A stretch of 64,000 bases of DNA from Trichoplax adhaerens (taxonomy: Eukaryota > Placozoa > Uniplacotomia > Trichoplacea > Trichoplacidae): contig NW_002060952.1 of assembly GCF_000150275.1 (NCBI RefSeq), positions 1,478,452-1,542,451 on the forward strand, given 5' to 3'. Both the position numbers and the translations under genes were made by a program. Of this stretch, positions 22,052 through 35,957 are shown piece after piece (within the stretch, counting starts at the first letter, position 1; each line of letters begins with the position of its first letter). A model generated the notes under the pieces. The model was given only the letters and a program-made list of their open reading frames with translations. It made no database searches and was not told the DNA's origin.

Positions 22052-25000
22052 CTAGCGATCGTAGAATAAAAAAATTCTTGATATAATATGGACTGCAAAA
22101 CCTGAAAACAGTTCTACATACCTGCTAGAATTAGCCTGAACTGTAGTATCTGCAGCTATTTTAGCTTCGCATGCAAATTGATAGACGATTAATAAGCAAT
22201 CGCGACATAACTTTACAATCCTCCGACAGCAATTCATTTCCACCTACATAGTAGAAGGATATAACGAAATGTTACTGTATTAGCATAATCATATGCTGTC
22301 TTATACGATATTGACCAATATTCGTGATATAAAAATGCCAATTAGGCTATTACTGAAGAATCTTTTTTGCTAATATAAAGTATTTTATTACTCTTACCGT
22401 TGAAATACTTTCAGTACTTTTATTAAAAATCACCTCCCATGAATTACTATAAGTAAACATAATAACATTGATATCAGTTAAATCAAATTAGCCAAAGTAT
22501 CAGTATGTTATTTGTAATATGCTCATAGGTAGCTAATTTACCCGATAGATGAGAAACAATTCCATAGTCCTTGGCCATGGCTCCATAATAATCGATTAAA
22601 TACGCGGTTAAAGATGCGATTTAATCTTAAATTTTCTATATCTTGACTTCTCCAGATATACTGTAGTACGGAGCCAATATTGGTTTTAACAATATCGACA
22701 ACCTTAATTGCATAGTTACAACAGTATTAGAATAGTTAATGTTATATCAGTAGTAAAACTGATTGTTAGCAATACCAAAACAAACTGATATAGTTTTATC
22801 AGAGAATAAAATTATATTAAGTAATCACCTTCTTCCTCTTAACTGTGTCTAATTTAACTAGCCAATAAGATGCAACACGAGGCTTGTGAAATTTCCAGTT
22901 ATCCTGTAACTATATTAGAGAAGTTTATTGATTAGACATTAATCAATCAATTAACTATTCATACAGTTTACAATCGCTTTAACTACTTTCTTTTTCTAAA
23001 ATTTCTAACCTACAACGCGAACTAGAATACCAAAATTATCTTTTGACTATATATTACATTTCTGAATAATTTTAAATTGGAGTGATGTAAAAAGAAATAG
23101 TAGTATCCGGGCTGAAAATTAATTTATTCAACTTAGATAAAATACTAGTAGATATTCATATGTAGTAAGAATAGTATTATCAAACTCTAGAGCTACTAAT
23201 ATGCTCTAAAGAAAATCTTTTTAGATACCCTAAGCTGCAAACAATAGTAAAAATGTGAACTACATTTTTTGTTATGCTACAAGCCATGGCAGAATACCAT
23301 ATAATACATGACAAGTTCGTACTCATATTCAAATTATTTAAATCTTACAAAAAGAAGTAGAAAGTCAAATAATCGTATAGCCAAATACTATAGCATATGG
23401 TTATCAAGATTCTTATTAAACTAAATCCCTATTCTTATGCCTATTTGACCATATTTTTTATGCAAGTGTTAAGAAAGAGTAAATTTAATTTTTTTGGAAA
23501 GGAGATTATTGCTAAGCTATTATACATAGAAATAGCATGCACAGCAGGTTGCCTAAATAATCTCCAGTATTTCTGCTAATACTTGCTCTAATATAGTATG
23601 ATACATATTTTAAATTCTTACCAACTGAAGAATTAGTTTAGCTTCGTCATCGCTCTTTCCAGGGAATTTAATTTTCATTTCATTTAGAGCTATAAAAGTG
23701 CGGTTAGTCAATTCTTCTTCTCGTTGCTTAATAGCAGCTTTGATATAATCATCATCCTAATAGTTGGTAAGCAATTTAGTATTAGTATTGCTTATTGTAG
23801 CTTCGGTTATGAATAAGCAATTAATCATTGATGAAAAAATCATTAGATTACTATTGCACAGGTTTTGCTCAAATAGGGTGGATTATTGACAGTCGGTTTC
23901 TTATTAGTTCGCACTAATTTGGGTTTATCTTGTTTACTAACAAGATTGCTACTATCGGGTGTAATTGATTTATTAGCAACTGAATTGGTATCTCTTTCTA
24001 TTTGGCTGGGAGGCATTGAGGATAACACCTAAAGAAGAGTAGAAACGTGACAAGTTTATTTTATTGCCAAAATTAAACGGCATTATTGAATAATCTATTG
24101 GGTTATGCGTTACTACCTTGGGACTTTTAGGATTTTGCTTTTTATCCAAGTCAATTTCCATCTCACATTGTTCCAACATATCAAGAATTTCTTCCTCCTT
24201 TATATAGTAAAATAGTAAGGGAAATATAGTCATCAGCTATATATTAAATGAATGACAAGTATTTATTATTTTGTGGGGAAGGATCAGCAACATCACGTTA
24301 GTAATAGACGTTAAAAATTGAGGAAAAGTCTCACCTGTAGGTATTTTAATGCTACGCAATTATCTTTACTAGCAATTCCGGAGCCTAAAGTCGTTATTTA
24401 TGGAATTCATTAAGGAACTCTCACATATTAATTATTTGAATTAGCTTTAATTAACAGATGTTTGCTTAGATTAAGATTATGAAATATTTAAAATTTTTAA
24501 AACACATAATAAATTGTAATAATGTTGAGAAAGTCAATAATGTTACAATCTCATCATTCATGATAAATTTACCGGATAAAATAACTTTATGGGCAGCATC
24601 AATCATTGCTTCATATTTATCGTTGACTTTGCTATCGTCTGTTGGATAAATCCGTCGAAATCCACCCTAGAGCAATAAATTAATACGTTAGACATAAAAT
24701 GGCAACATTTCAAAGTGGATCATGCAGATGAGGAGTAAATTCTCAGTGATTCCAGCATGTGAGTTATTTACCAAGTTTTTATTTTCATACTCTTCTCGAG
24801 CATTCTGTATTCGTATCTGATTTAATCGATCTCGCTAATCAAACCCATAACAAAATATTTTTTTCGTTTAATACACAATTTACCATATCGCCCTTACTGT
24901 CAAGGGAATTAGCCAATATTAACCAATAGTGACTTACTAAATTTTCAATCCTTCTCTCAATTAAGTCCTTTTTCTTTTCTTTATCCTATTAATAAGAACA

Positions 25001-28000
25001 GAATTTAACAAATACAGTAGTTTCGTTTTTTTCAATTAGACTAAATCAAGGCAAGATTAGAGCTTGCAGATCCAATTTAATACGAACATTTTTCCAACTT
25101 ACAGTTTTCTCTTTTCGACTACGTTGAGTTGGTCTTAATAATCGTCGTCGTACTTCTGCTTTTTGGGCAGCTAAGCCTTTTCTACGATCACTTAATTTAA
25201 TATTAACTAATCGCAATGTGTCAGTCAGAAGTCTACTTTTAATATCATAATCAATTTTTCCATCGGTGCCAAAACTAGGAGATCGATTAACCTAATTATA
25301 GAGACATTGATTAATATAACGCTATTAGCGGTAAAAATAGATGTCTGAATGTCCTTACCTCTAATAGCCATGGTCGTAATTTTCGATCAAGAATAACATC
25401 AAATCCAAGAATTTCGAAACACGAGCTAATGGATGTTCCTAGTGAATTAGCCCGGCAAGTTCGATAGATATGAAGTAAATGAGGCGCAGCAGCAATAATT
25501 GTCTTGATAATAACATCCTAGTTAAGGTAAAAGCCAGAAATGAAAGAATGCATTAAGTACTGAATATAGCTGAGGCATAATTTGTATCAAATCGAGCTTC
25601 TAGGTTCATTAATATTCTGTTTATGTGTCTATCAAAGCTTACTGCTATATTATTCCATAGCTGCGTCACGCTGTAGCCATGTTCTCTTAGCCATGTATTA
25701 AAAAATTTAATAGATCTAAAATTGATTTAATCGTTGAGAAAGAAAATTGAATAAGTTGCTACCAATAGAGATTAGAAGTGCTGAAGCTGTATTTGCTTCT
25801 TTTTGTCAGTAGTGAAGTAATTTTAAACACCTTTTCGTGCCTCTGTCATGCTCGTCAGCATTATCGAAATTTTCGCTATGTTTGTTGATAGAATAATTGG
25901 TTAAATGCATAAATAATTTGTCCTAAAAAGCGCAGAAATGAAATGAATTTTAATTTTAATATGATATTTTGTTTGTCAAGGTACTGCAATTCGTATAGAT
26001 TTTAGTCGTAAATTGAGCAGTGATGTAAAGGAACAAGTTGAACAGGAAATCGTTGAAACAACATTAAATTTATATCCGTTCGTTGATATAAGTTAAGGAA
26101 TAGATATTCAGGTTATCAAGAAACAGTAGATTAAATTAGGCAATTAAATAGCCTGTAGTTCTTTTTCTTACTATATTATGATCAGATGGTACTGTATAGG
26201 GTTGTGTACTTAGTCTGACCTGTAAAATGTTAAAATAAAACAATAATTAATCAGATCAATGTTAATTATATTAGAAATTAACTTTAGCCTTACAAGCTGT
26301 AGGTTATCTTAACTTACCAAGCCGTCGTCAAATAGAAATATTCTTAACGGATCGCATGAAGTCACCAATACGTAAATTCGTAGATCAAATTTTAACCCAT
26401 CAATCAGCAAGGGCTAAAACGGTTACATTAACATAAAATTAATTGGACGTTAGGGAAGATGTACTTAATAAAAATCATCATACTTCATCCAAAAATATAA
26501 AGGATAGATATGATTTAAAAATGTGAGAGATACTAGGATAAAGAAATTCCTAAGTCGCTGGAAAAATTATTGATTTGTGTCTTACAAGCAGACTTTGCTA
26601 ATTAATATTTCCACAAACCTTTTCCATATATTCTTGAACAACGTAGTTTTCATTCCAAGGAATATTTTCAGAGTTTCTTGTTAGGGTGATACTGTTATTA
26701 TATTTGTAAAATTTTAATTAATATGATAAATAACTGTTGTTACCAATAACATAACTAAAGTAGAAAGATCAGAAGCTTTGGTAAGCTAATTTCATTACCC
26801 ATTTCCCATAGCGCCGTTGGACGGTTTACAGATGAAGGTTCTTGTTTTTTTTCGCTTTTTTAATTCTCGACAATAACCTTGATAAGCATTATATCTGGTA
26901 GAAATAGTGTTAAGGAGGAATAGCATCGAATAAAGTTGTCATAACGATGAAATCAACTCTGGTATTGATTGTATGTAATGATAGAATTGAATTAGACTTT
27001 AGTTGATAAAGATACTCGGCAGGTAATATCCAAGTTCGAGGAAAGAAACCATAATCATCTGGCAATTCTTTTACCATTCTGTATTGAAAATTTGAAAATT
27101 TATTTACAACCAATTAAGGTTGGGATAAATTTAGAAAAAAATCTAACTATTGATATGAGAAACTTGGTAAAATTTATTAAAAACTAATTAGTACTGGCTT
27201 ATAATAATGAAAGGATACGAAGATTGTAAACTAGGCAGCAATAGTTACAAACTATACAACACTTACTTTTGAAGGTTCCTTGCTAAACTGTCCTTACGAC
27301 ATATTTCTCCCATACCAGGGAAATGATTAACTCTCTAAATTGAATACAGGACGATATAATATTGCTGTTACAGGTAGTAATTTATTATATGATAAAGTAT
27401 ACTGTAATCCGAGATTTTAATTTAAAGCGGTATGCGAATCATTTGAGGGTTAATCAAATGTCTGCCTTTCAAATTATCTACCAATTACTTTGTTTTTAAA
27501 TAAAACTACCCAGAAATTCTCTAAAAGTAATACTTTCTGCATCATATGATCATAAAACACAGTAACCAAAGGTAACATTTGATAGTCTTTGTTTGCAATG
27601 ATGTAAAGCAAGGAGTTAGAGACTAGGTTGTATCGCAGTTTGAAGGCAAGGATGCAAAAATACTACAAAAATGAATCGATAAATGCTAGAAAAGATTCAA
27701 CGTTCAACTTAGAATGGATCGTTTCTTATTCTTAGTATAGTAATCGTTAATTCCTTTTAAGGATTATAATATCAAATAGGGTATCGAGTAAATGCTACAA
27801 TTTCTATTTTTTGAATTACCTGATATGGCTTAAATTCGGCAATTCGTTCAGCAGGAAGGGCAGTATCACACCAGAATAGGAAACTAAATCGAAAAATTAA
27901 TAGAAATCAATCCGTGAATTCATTCTCGCAATTGCTCGAATAGTTTTAAATCCTAATTAAGAATATGAATTGTTCTAGTCTTTGCGACTTAATTGAGCAT

Positions 28001-29246
28001 AGTGAATGAAAAAATTAATTAAATTATTGATCCAATTTTTACCTGCTGAGATCTTCATCTTTAGATTGGATCATTCCAAAACGCTCAAGTGTTACTTCTT
28101 TAACTGTAAAAGCAGAATACACATATCAAATGACAACATCCGTCAATTCTTTTATGTTATAAAATTTACATTTGATGTAGTCAATCGGTGTTAATAAAAT
28201 TAATTGTGGTCATTTATTGACCAGATGTAGATGATGAGACTATTAAAATAATTGAATAACAGAAAGTTTGTCTACATAAGCTTTGTCCTGGTATGTCATC
28301 AACTTCCACTATTAATCAATGATTTGCTTCTTTACTGCTGAAAAATTATTCCAATAATAGCTCATTCTTTACTTCTCTCGTCTCTAACGATGATGTGTAG
28401 AAAAGTAAAATATACTTGACAAATGTAGATTTGATTAATCAGCATATAATGAATACTATTGGAGTATTGGATTATATTCAAAAATTAAAGGGAATTGGAA
28501 TGAAGAGACTATCAATTGATTTCATAACAAAGAGCTAATCCTTATAAACTATATCTCGATTTTTCACTAGTAACAATCACTTCGCTCTTTGTTCGCCAAT
28601 TTTGGTTCAATAAAATTTGTTCAAGTTTTCTCTACTACTCATATGAAAAATATCTCAAATAAAGTCATTAATAAATTATTCTAGGTTAGATAGAGAATCT
28701 TTTGACTGGTCTACTGTTTTATTAAAATTAAGAGTCCCTTATGTAGCTGTATCCGTAAAAATAAGGCGTGAAAAGCATCACAAAATAAATTTATAATGCT
28801 ATATTGATATTAATAAACTGTATGGAGATCTTCAAGTAAACTTGTTATATTGATTGTTCAGCTCTTTACTAATAACATTTGACTTCAATTATGCTCTCTA
28901 TCGCCATTTATTTTAATATTATGACTATTTTATTTATTAAGTATATCGTTCTCAATTCTGCTTTATCGTACTCATATTAGACGAAAAGTTTTCTTTAAAT
29001 CTTCATGACCAACTGTCTAAACAGTAAAAACTTACCAATATCATATTTAGTGCCGGACAGATTAATCGATATTGCACGCTTCTTTTTGCCTTTTTTACGT
29101 GTAGTTGATGTAGTTGTTGTTTCAGATGGTCTATAAGAAAATGTTTTAGATGGAGTTGATTCACTTTCCATTTCATATTCTTCTTCTTCTTGTTGCATAT
29201 TGGCGGCCAACAAGGCATTACTATTTGATAATCCGTTTGCTTGCAT
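22052..29246 (-). CDS. TTLL7: Tubulin polyglutamylase TTLL7
   Basis: ATP-grasp ligase of the tubulin tyrosine ligase-like family. TTLL7 adds glutamate chains to tubulin tails, preferring beta-tubulin, on cilia and cytoplasmic microtubules. Twenty-four exons join in phase to 805 residues (human 887). They run from 29246-29036, 28103-28043, 27883-27820, 27334-27267, 27078-27016 and 26894-26799 down to 22702-22542, 22446-22398 and 22243-22052. Catalytic landmarks in order: [36 protein letters not shown] (nucleotide loop), [62 protein letters not shown] and [15 protein letters not shown]. The TTLL7-specific tail is present: [64 protein letters not shown] and [17 protein letters not shown]. The Lys-rich start ([20 protein letters not shown]) is also family-like. 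The last exon could instead splice at a good donor after NSSR (near 22117), so the C-terminus is tentative. Confidence 0.95.
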
Positions 29247-32200
29247 CCTTCAGTTATTCTGTTATTATGTAACATTTAAAACCTGGTTTTATTGCTTGGT
29301 TCGATTAAGACACTTCGCACCGATTAGTAAACGATGAATGTAAGGTTAAATCTTTCTACGCTCAAAGACTAAAGCTAATTATTAATGATTTGTCGTAAAT
29401 AACATTCATATGATCGTATTACAAATTAAGGCAGGTTGGATAGATTTGAGGCTTTACTTTAGCCGCCCTATTGCTAATGATAGGCTGGAACGAAAGTAAT
29501 TAACAAAATCGTCGGTACATTAATCTACAGATTACTTCACTGTTACTATTATAAACAAATCTAAAATAAACGGTACAAAAGAATAGCTTTAGTAGGATAG
29601 ATTAATGTTAGTGTATTGTAGTCAGCATGATCATTACTTATACAGTAATTTAGTGGGCATACCAAGTAAGGTAAAAAGAAGGAAAATTTTAAAGATAGAT
29701 TAATTTCACGTTAGTAATCGCTGTGCTGCCTCCAAAAAACCTTGATAGTACAGTATGATCAAATTATAAATGAGTATAAAATAAGTATCAAGCTACTTAA
29801 GTTTGATATTAACCATAAGAAAAGGGATAAACGCGACAGGAAATAAAACTGTGAGCAAAGCAAATGTAAACACTGTAAAGTATGATATCAAGGACCAATG
29901 TCACGATGAAGTAGTGTGCGTATTTTTAGGGTAAACATCTAATCTCGTTATAATTTTAGATAAGTAAATCTTGTCATAGCATTGGGGTTAACATCTAACT
30001 AAAAATAGATAACATTGAATACCATAATAAAGAAGAAGTGGATAGTAATCCAAGATGATAAATTACAAATGTCATAGGATATGAAGCAGCTACTTAATCA
30101 AATTAGACTACGGTTGGAAAATGTTGTATAAAGGTTATTTTAACCGCAATCAAAGTTGATCAAAATCAGGGTAATCTTGTTGGTACGGCTGACTAGCAAT
30201 ATAACCAATATTTACCTTCTTTCTTGGTTCAAAAATGGGTTAACATAACAAGGACGAAAGCTTTCCTAACTATGTCCGCATTTAGATTTTTAGTTGGTGA
30301 TATGAAAATGATTTAGGTAATTCTATAATTTAATTAGGTCAATTTAGTTTGCCACCACGGGATCAAGTTAACTGTGTTACTATAATACGTTTTAATCTTC
30401 AGTTTAACGACAGCTCTTCAATAATTCCCTATCTATCACTACATTGATCCTCGCTATAAGTTTATGGTCGCCTAGCAACACTAACATAATCAGTTATCGT
30501 CAATATTGTGAATTATTCATTGGCGAGGTGGATGCTATTTTATTGGATCAATATTTCTACACTTAGACAATAGGCATTAAAATAAAAATCAATTGATTGT
30601 TAAACGTTGGAGTAGAGTTGTGGTTATACAAATGTATTACTTATCGACAACATGGGATCATGTTAATAATAAAGAGTTTAGTCATGGGTACTCTAATATC
30701 AATATGATGCTGTGACTGGCATCTCTCCTGCTGGAAGGCATGGCTTATGAGTTAATTACATGTATCAGAACATAATTAAATATCAGAGTACATTGTCGGC
30801 TTTCTAGTTAAGTTAGATTATGTCAATAAAGTCACGCTATTTACTAGATCCTAATTATCTAAATAAAACCTTTATATAAATCCATCGGATAGAGATATGA
30901 GTTTAATATACGTTTACAAGTAATTACCTATGTTAGGATTAGTTTAGGTATACACTTAATAATGAAATCCTTATCGAACCATGATAGATAGCTCATAAAC
31001 GCTTTTGGATTGATTTACAAAATATTGACATATAGAATTGGATGTTATCATGCTATACGTAAAATAGGTAATTGAATTCTAATTAACCAAACAAGGCATT
31101 TGCATACACTTTTGGATTGATTAACGAAATATCGATAAATAGAATTAAATATTTATCATGTTATACCTGAAATAGGTGAACGAATTCTAATTAACTAAGC
31201 AAGGCCTTTGCATGTGTCGGTTGTATAATGCTTTTTAACTAGTAATAATTTATGTATACGCCTAATAATTAAATCTTTATGGAATGATGCCATATAGTTT
31301 ATCAACATGTTAGAATTGACATATAAATATGGACAAGTAGAGCTGAGAGCTTTATCATATCATTTAATACGAAAATATGAGCTACGCCAATTTACTATAC
31401 AAAAAAATTACAATAAAATGTGTTTGCAAGTGTTTATACGTTTGCCATTTATAAATTAAACTTGAGATAAGTAGTTGAAATTATTTTACAGATGATGAGA
31501 CAAAATTTATAAATCTTTCGGTATTATTTTTCTGATATATCGAAGTAGAATTAAATGATATGGCATAGAGTATAACGTAATATTACTATTTAGTTGCTTC
31601 TAACCAGGGATTAGTTAATTAAATAATACATTTATGTGAGTCCATCAAATCGAAAATCACGATAATATTCATTTAAAAGTGATTCTATCTTTAAAGTTAC
31701 GGCTAGCTTGGATGTAGATTGAATAATTAAATTTCTTTTCAATCATGAGATACGATTTATAAACGTTTCGGAATTGATGTACTATTTAGGTAGCAACATG
31801 ACCTGAAAAGTCACATAAACGACTTCATCATCGCTAATTTCAATATATAGCAAGACTTTTATATGAATCTGCCGGATAGAAAGATCAGATAGATATACAC
31901 TTAGAAGTGATTTTACATTTTAAAGTGGTGTAAAGTATGATCAATTAAGGCATACGTTCGGATAAGTAATAATAACGGTATTCTATTCCAACGATTACAT
32001 ATATACAGTACAGTGGATGGAAATTATTAGTATTAGCTTCGTAATTTGGATAAAACGTGATTTAGTGATTTTTGATGTAATTTACTAGGTGTGATGGCTT
32101 CATTAAAATTAATTATTGAAGCGAAATTTATCATACTATAAACATAGATCTCTTCAACTTTTTGGACTAGAAGCACCGCAATTTAATTTATTTTCCCTCG

Positions 32201-34611
32201 GGTAGTATTTAGATTGCTAACTTGTGTAATTCTGAAGCTTGCAAAAAGAACGAATTACTTCCGGTTAGATAGGGATTATAATTGTAGCTATTACAGTAAA
32301 ATAATCCCTGAATATTTACGATATTGACTGAATTCAAAATAATATTAAAAGAGGTAACAGTTTAAGTAAGTATAAACTAAAAATTACCGTAAACGCTTTA
32401 AAATACTGGATAGAAAGTCTCTCTAAGGGGTTCGATATAAGGAAAGAGCTGATTAACATGTATGAGTAGCATTAACAATATTTGAACTATCATAAATAGA
32501 CATTGTGATACTCACTCTATTGTGTCGAAGACGAAATACGATCGGGCATTAAAAGAATGGTCGATTCTTACATATAAGAGGGGACTTTAATTATATACCA
32601 GAAATATTTAGTGTTCTTGCTTCTAAAGAGATATTATAAAAGAATTGGATAGATTCGATGCTATACAGCAGTTAAATTCAGAACAATCAAGGTATCTTTT
32701 TATAATAAAATTATTGTTTACCTTAGTTTTCATGATGTAAATTCATCTTACCATAAAGGTTTAGGTTATTTCGTACTCTTTTTTATTTCTAGGTAGATCC
32801 TGGCCCTAGTTACTGTTTTCTGTCTAAAAGCGCAATAAAAAGCGTAGCTTGTGTATCGATCGAAGCAATAAGTCTCTATAGGGTGGAAAGATCTCACTTA
32901 ATTAAAATATTGTTTTATCTGCATTTTATTAATTTACTTCCTCCAACATTGGCTATTCAAATGATATTTAATTTACCAAAGTCTTTAAAAGAAAGATTTA
33001 TTGTTCTAGTATAGATGCTGGGAAAGAGTAAGATCTGCAATTATAATACCCAATCTTATCTTACAGCTACATAATAAATCCTTCTAATTTGATAATTTGA
33101 TTAACTTTAAAAAAATAGTTTCAATTACTTTGAACATAATTGAATTAAAAATATAGTAGCATTATGTTCAATGTAAGGAAGATGTTCAAGAAATGATAAA
33201 TTTTTTGAATTTATTAATATAATCAGGCAGGAAGGATTTCTAATGATTAGATGTTTAATACTTTGCACTGGGTGCATGTTAGGGCGATGTTATATCATGA
33301 TTGTAGAGTTCTAGTAGAGCTGTGTGAGATGAATGCGTTATTATGATTTAGAAAATCTGGAGTCGTTGTTAATATCTATTTTCATATGCTTGTGTTATTA
33401 ATTTTACAACGATATAATAGGATAAGCTAGTTCTGTTTTGTATACAAATTTTCTTTATTGCCGCATTTTATAATTACAATTCACGTGCGTATTTTTGGAT
33501 TAATATCAATCTGAAATATTAAGTCTGTTGCCACCCTGTTGCATGCTATAACTAGTCGTCCTTTGTATAAATTGAACAGGTTCAATCGAGAAGTATTTGT
33601 GGTTGTAAGAGTTATATATTACGTCCGATTTCGATATGTTGGAGGGGAATATTCTTCATAGCTAATTGCAATGGACTGTAGGCTGCAGACTATAGCATGG
33701 GTTGATGATGTAGTTAGTGATACTGTATCCTAATTGTACGATATCATAAAATAGTGAAAAATTATTTATATTTTAGTATCAAAAACTCTTATCTGTTATT
33801 TGAATTCATTACCTACTGCAGCCGTTATTGATGAATTAAGGCATCATAAATAATAGTTACTAACTTATCAACGTTTAAGACATAGTCGTCGATAGCTTAG
33901 CTGCTGCAATGTATGGATTACTTGTATTTTTAGCGATTACTAAGTTTATTTTACTAAATATTAAATATTTTACTTTCGACTTAGTTTAATTTTTGAAATA
34001 GCGCATAAAAGTGTTCATCAATCTCCTGACGAGATCCCCTCGATATTAGAAACATAATTTTGTGAATAATAAATTGTAATATTAAAGATTGTGAAGTTCA
34101 TAGTTTAGATAGTTGTCTTTAGCAGTAAAATGGATTGAGTATTATATTCTATAACGTATAGAACAAACGAAAGTATTAACATCTGTATATCGTAAAGCAA
34201 ATATAACACATTCTATCCATCTGTTGTATTCTATAGAATCTCAATTATAAAGATAGGGTTAGAAATATCAGATCAATCAGTAGAGTAAAATTTCTGTGAG
34301 ATAACATTGTACTGGTGAAACAGCAAATGATAATTTATAAGACAGCAAAATATTATCACGAATGCAGCGATTTAAGCATAACTACATCAAAATCGAATGC
34401 AATGTATATAATATATTGAGCAAAAATAAGTATTGACATGAATATCATTTCTTTCTCATAAATTTAAAGTCATAATCAAACTTTTTGATATTTGAACATT
34501 AAGCGAATGTTGTTAGTGCGAAGAGACATAGACAATAAATAATGATATAATTAGTAATATGGCTGGAAGTCTAGGGCCATGGTTTTTTGCTAGATCTTAA
34601 TTAAGACAAAC
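29247..34611. other. 5.3 kb AT-rich intergenic region between MMACHC and TTLL7
   Basis: The largest gene-free stretch of the window. No exon, tRNA or other RNA gene could be supported on either strand. It contains the degenerate satellite at about 30.9-32.0 kb, listed separately. The remainder is plain AT-rich sequence. The TTLL7 promoter should lie at its left end. Confidence 0.6.
30950..31960. repeat. Degenerate 106 bp satellite
   Basis: Two clear tandem copies about 106 bp apart start near 31002 and 31108. They share cttttggattgatt, atagaatt, aaataggt, aattctaattaac and aaggc(a/c)tttgcat. Weaker copies follow near 31310, 31495, 31745 and 31905, recognised by gagatacgatttataaac-like and tagaattaaat phrases. 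It resembles the satellite at the left edge in composition, but I could not align the two. Confidence 0.55.
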
Positions 34612-35957
34612 TTAAGTTTCATCAAACAGTTTTCGTAGTATTTGGGGCCTTTGTGATGGTGGTGTAGAAAAGAAAGTTTTTTGCTCATCTGAATAACGAG
34701 CCACGACACCAGGTAAAACATCGCGAAAGCTCCAATCCCTCCAATGAAAATTATAAAGATTTAATAACCTGATGCGATCTTGATCGGTTTTAATCATATC
34801 TGGTGGATCTACTTGAGCCAATTTATTAGCGTTGACATCTTCAAATATGATTACACCTCGTAATGCAAACCAACCACCATACTTTGGATGCACACAGGTA
34901 CCATAGATACGCTGTGATTCATCCCATGGATCGTCATGAACATCGCAACGTTGGTAGTAACGAACAGCTCCTGCTACATGACCAGCAGTTTGAACTAGAA
35001 CTTTGGGCCGATGTGACGCATCCATTTCAAAGTCTCGTATAATGTGTAATTGATGATCTGGGAAATGATTTCGAATCTTTTGAAAATAGTCAAGCATACA
35101 TTGATCTAATGGATCATAAACGTTCTGATTATAAGAGAATTCTTCCTTTTCTTCTTCATTCCATTCCGCTTTGTCTTCAAGTGGAAAATTGTCAATGTTG
35201 TATTTCTTCATAATAAAAGTCTTAAAGGTCTTGTCAAACATTTGGGGTAAACTAATGATGATAAATGCCAAGGCATTTTGATTGCACTTTAATTTAAAGT
35301 GATCATCCACTTGATCGTTATACCAGGAAATCTATTGGAACAAATGAGCTATTAAGACAACGCATCCTATGAAAGTTATATACTGCTTTCTAAGATTCTG
35401 AAGCTATAATTAACGATCAGATTAGATGATGAATTTGTCAACTATGGAGTCGTTATGAGCATTTCTGTATCATTTCATTCTGTAGTTTCGCTTACTGTTT
35501 CGCACGGCGAATTTTGGTAAGATTATCCAATACAATTCTATCTTTTCTCTATTGCTACTATGAACCGAAAGATATCTGTGCACTATCTATGACCCAACGG
35601 TGAAACTTTAAGAGCAGCATAATTTTAATATTGAATCATTTTTTAGCTCCCAATCAATACTAATAAAGCCAATTACGATATCATAATCGATTGAGAATGC
35701 TTTGATTCTTATCAATCGCTATTATACACGTATATGAATATGTAGTAGACAGTTGCTATTCCATGATGATATTTCCGATATTGCTTACGATTCAATACAT
35801 GGTTAAGTACTGTAGTTAAACATTCTATAAATTATGTATCAAGGCAAGCTACTACAGTATATATAATTATATCTACCTTAAAGGGTGCACACTCGAAGCC
35901 GTCAGGATAGAGTAATCCTTCCAATTTATTGATAATCACTTGTAACTTTTCAGCCAT
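34612..35957 (-). CDS. MMACHC: Cyanocobalamin reductase / alkylcobalamin dealkylase (cblC)
   Basis: Cytosolic cobalamin chaperone that removes the upper ligand of incoming vitamin B12, using glutathione or flavin, before the cofactor is passed to methionine synthase and methylmalonyl-CoA mutase. Two exons, 35957-35877 and 35331-34612, give 266 residues (human 282). The start reads MAEKLQVIINKLEGLLYPDGFE, as expected. Family landmarks are SLPQMFDKTFK, LVQTAGHVAGAVRYYQR (conserved His), VHPKYGGWFALRGVI (the conserved GGWFA[IL]RG motif), FNFHWRDWSFRD and RYSDEQKTFFSTPP. It lacks the Pro/Ser-rich tail of the vertebrate enzyme, which is dispensable for catalysis. It is the only B12 gene seen here. 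Confidence 0.97.

Noticed and set aside
29003-29275. Overlapping minus-strand protein at the TTLL7 start
   Set aside because: It is an out-of-frame shadow of TTLL7 exon 1, whose frame continues correctly into exon 2.
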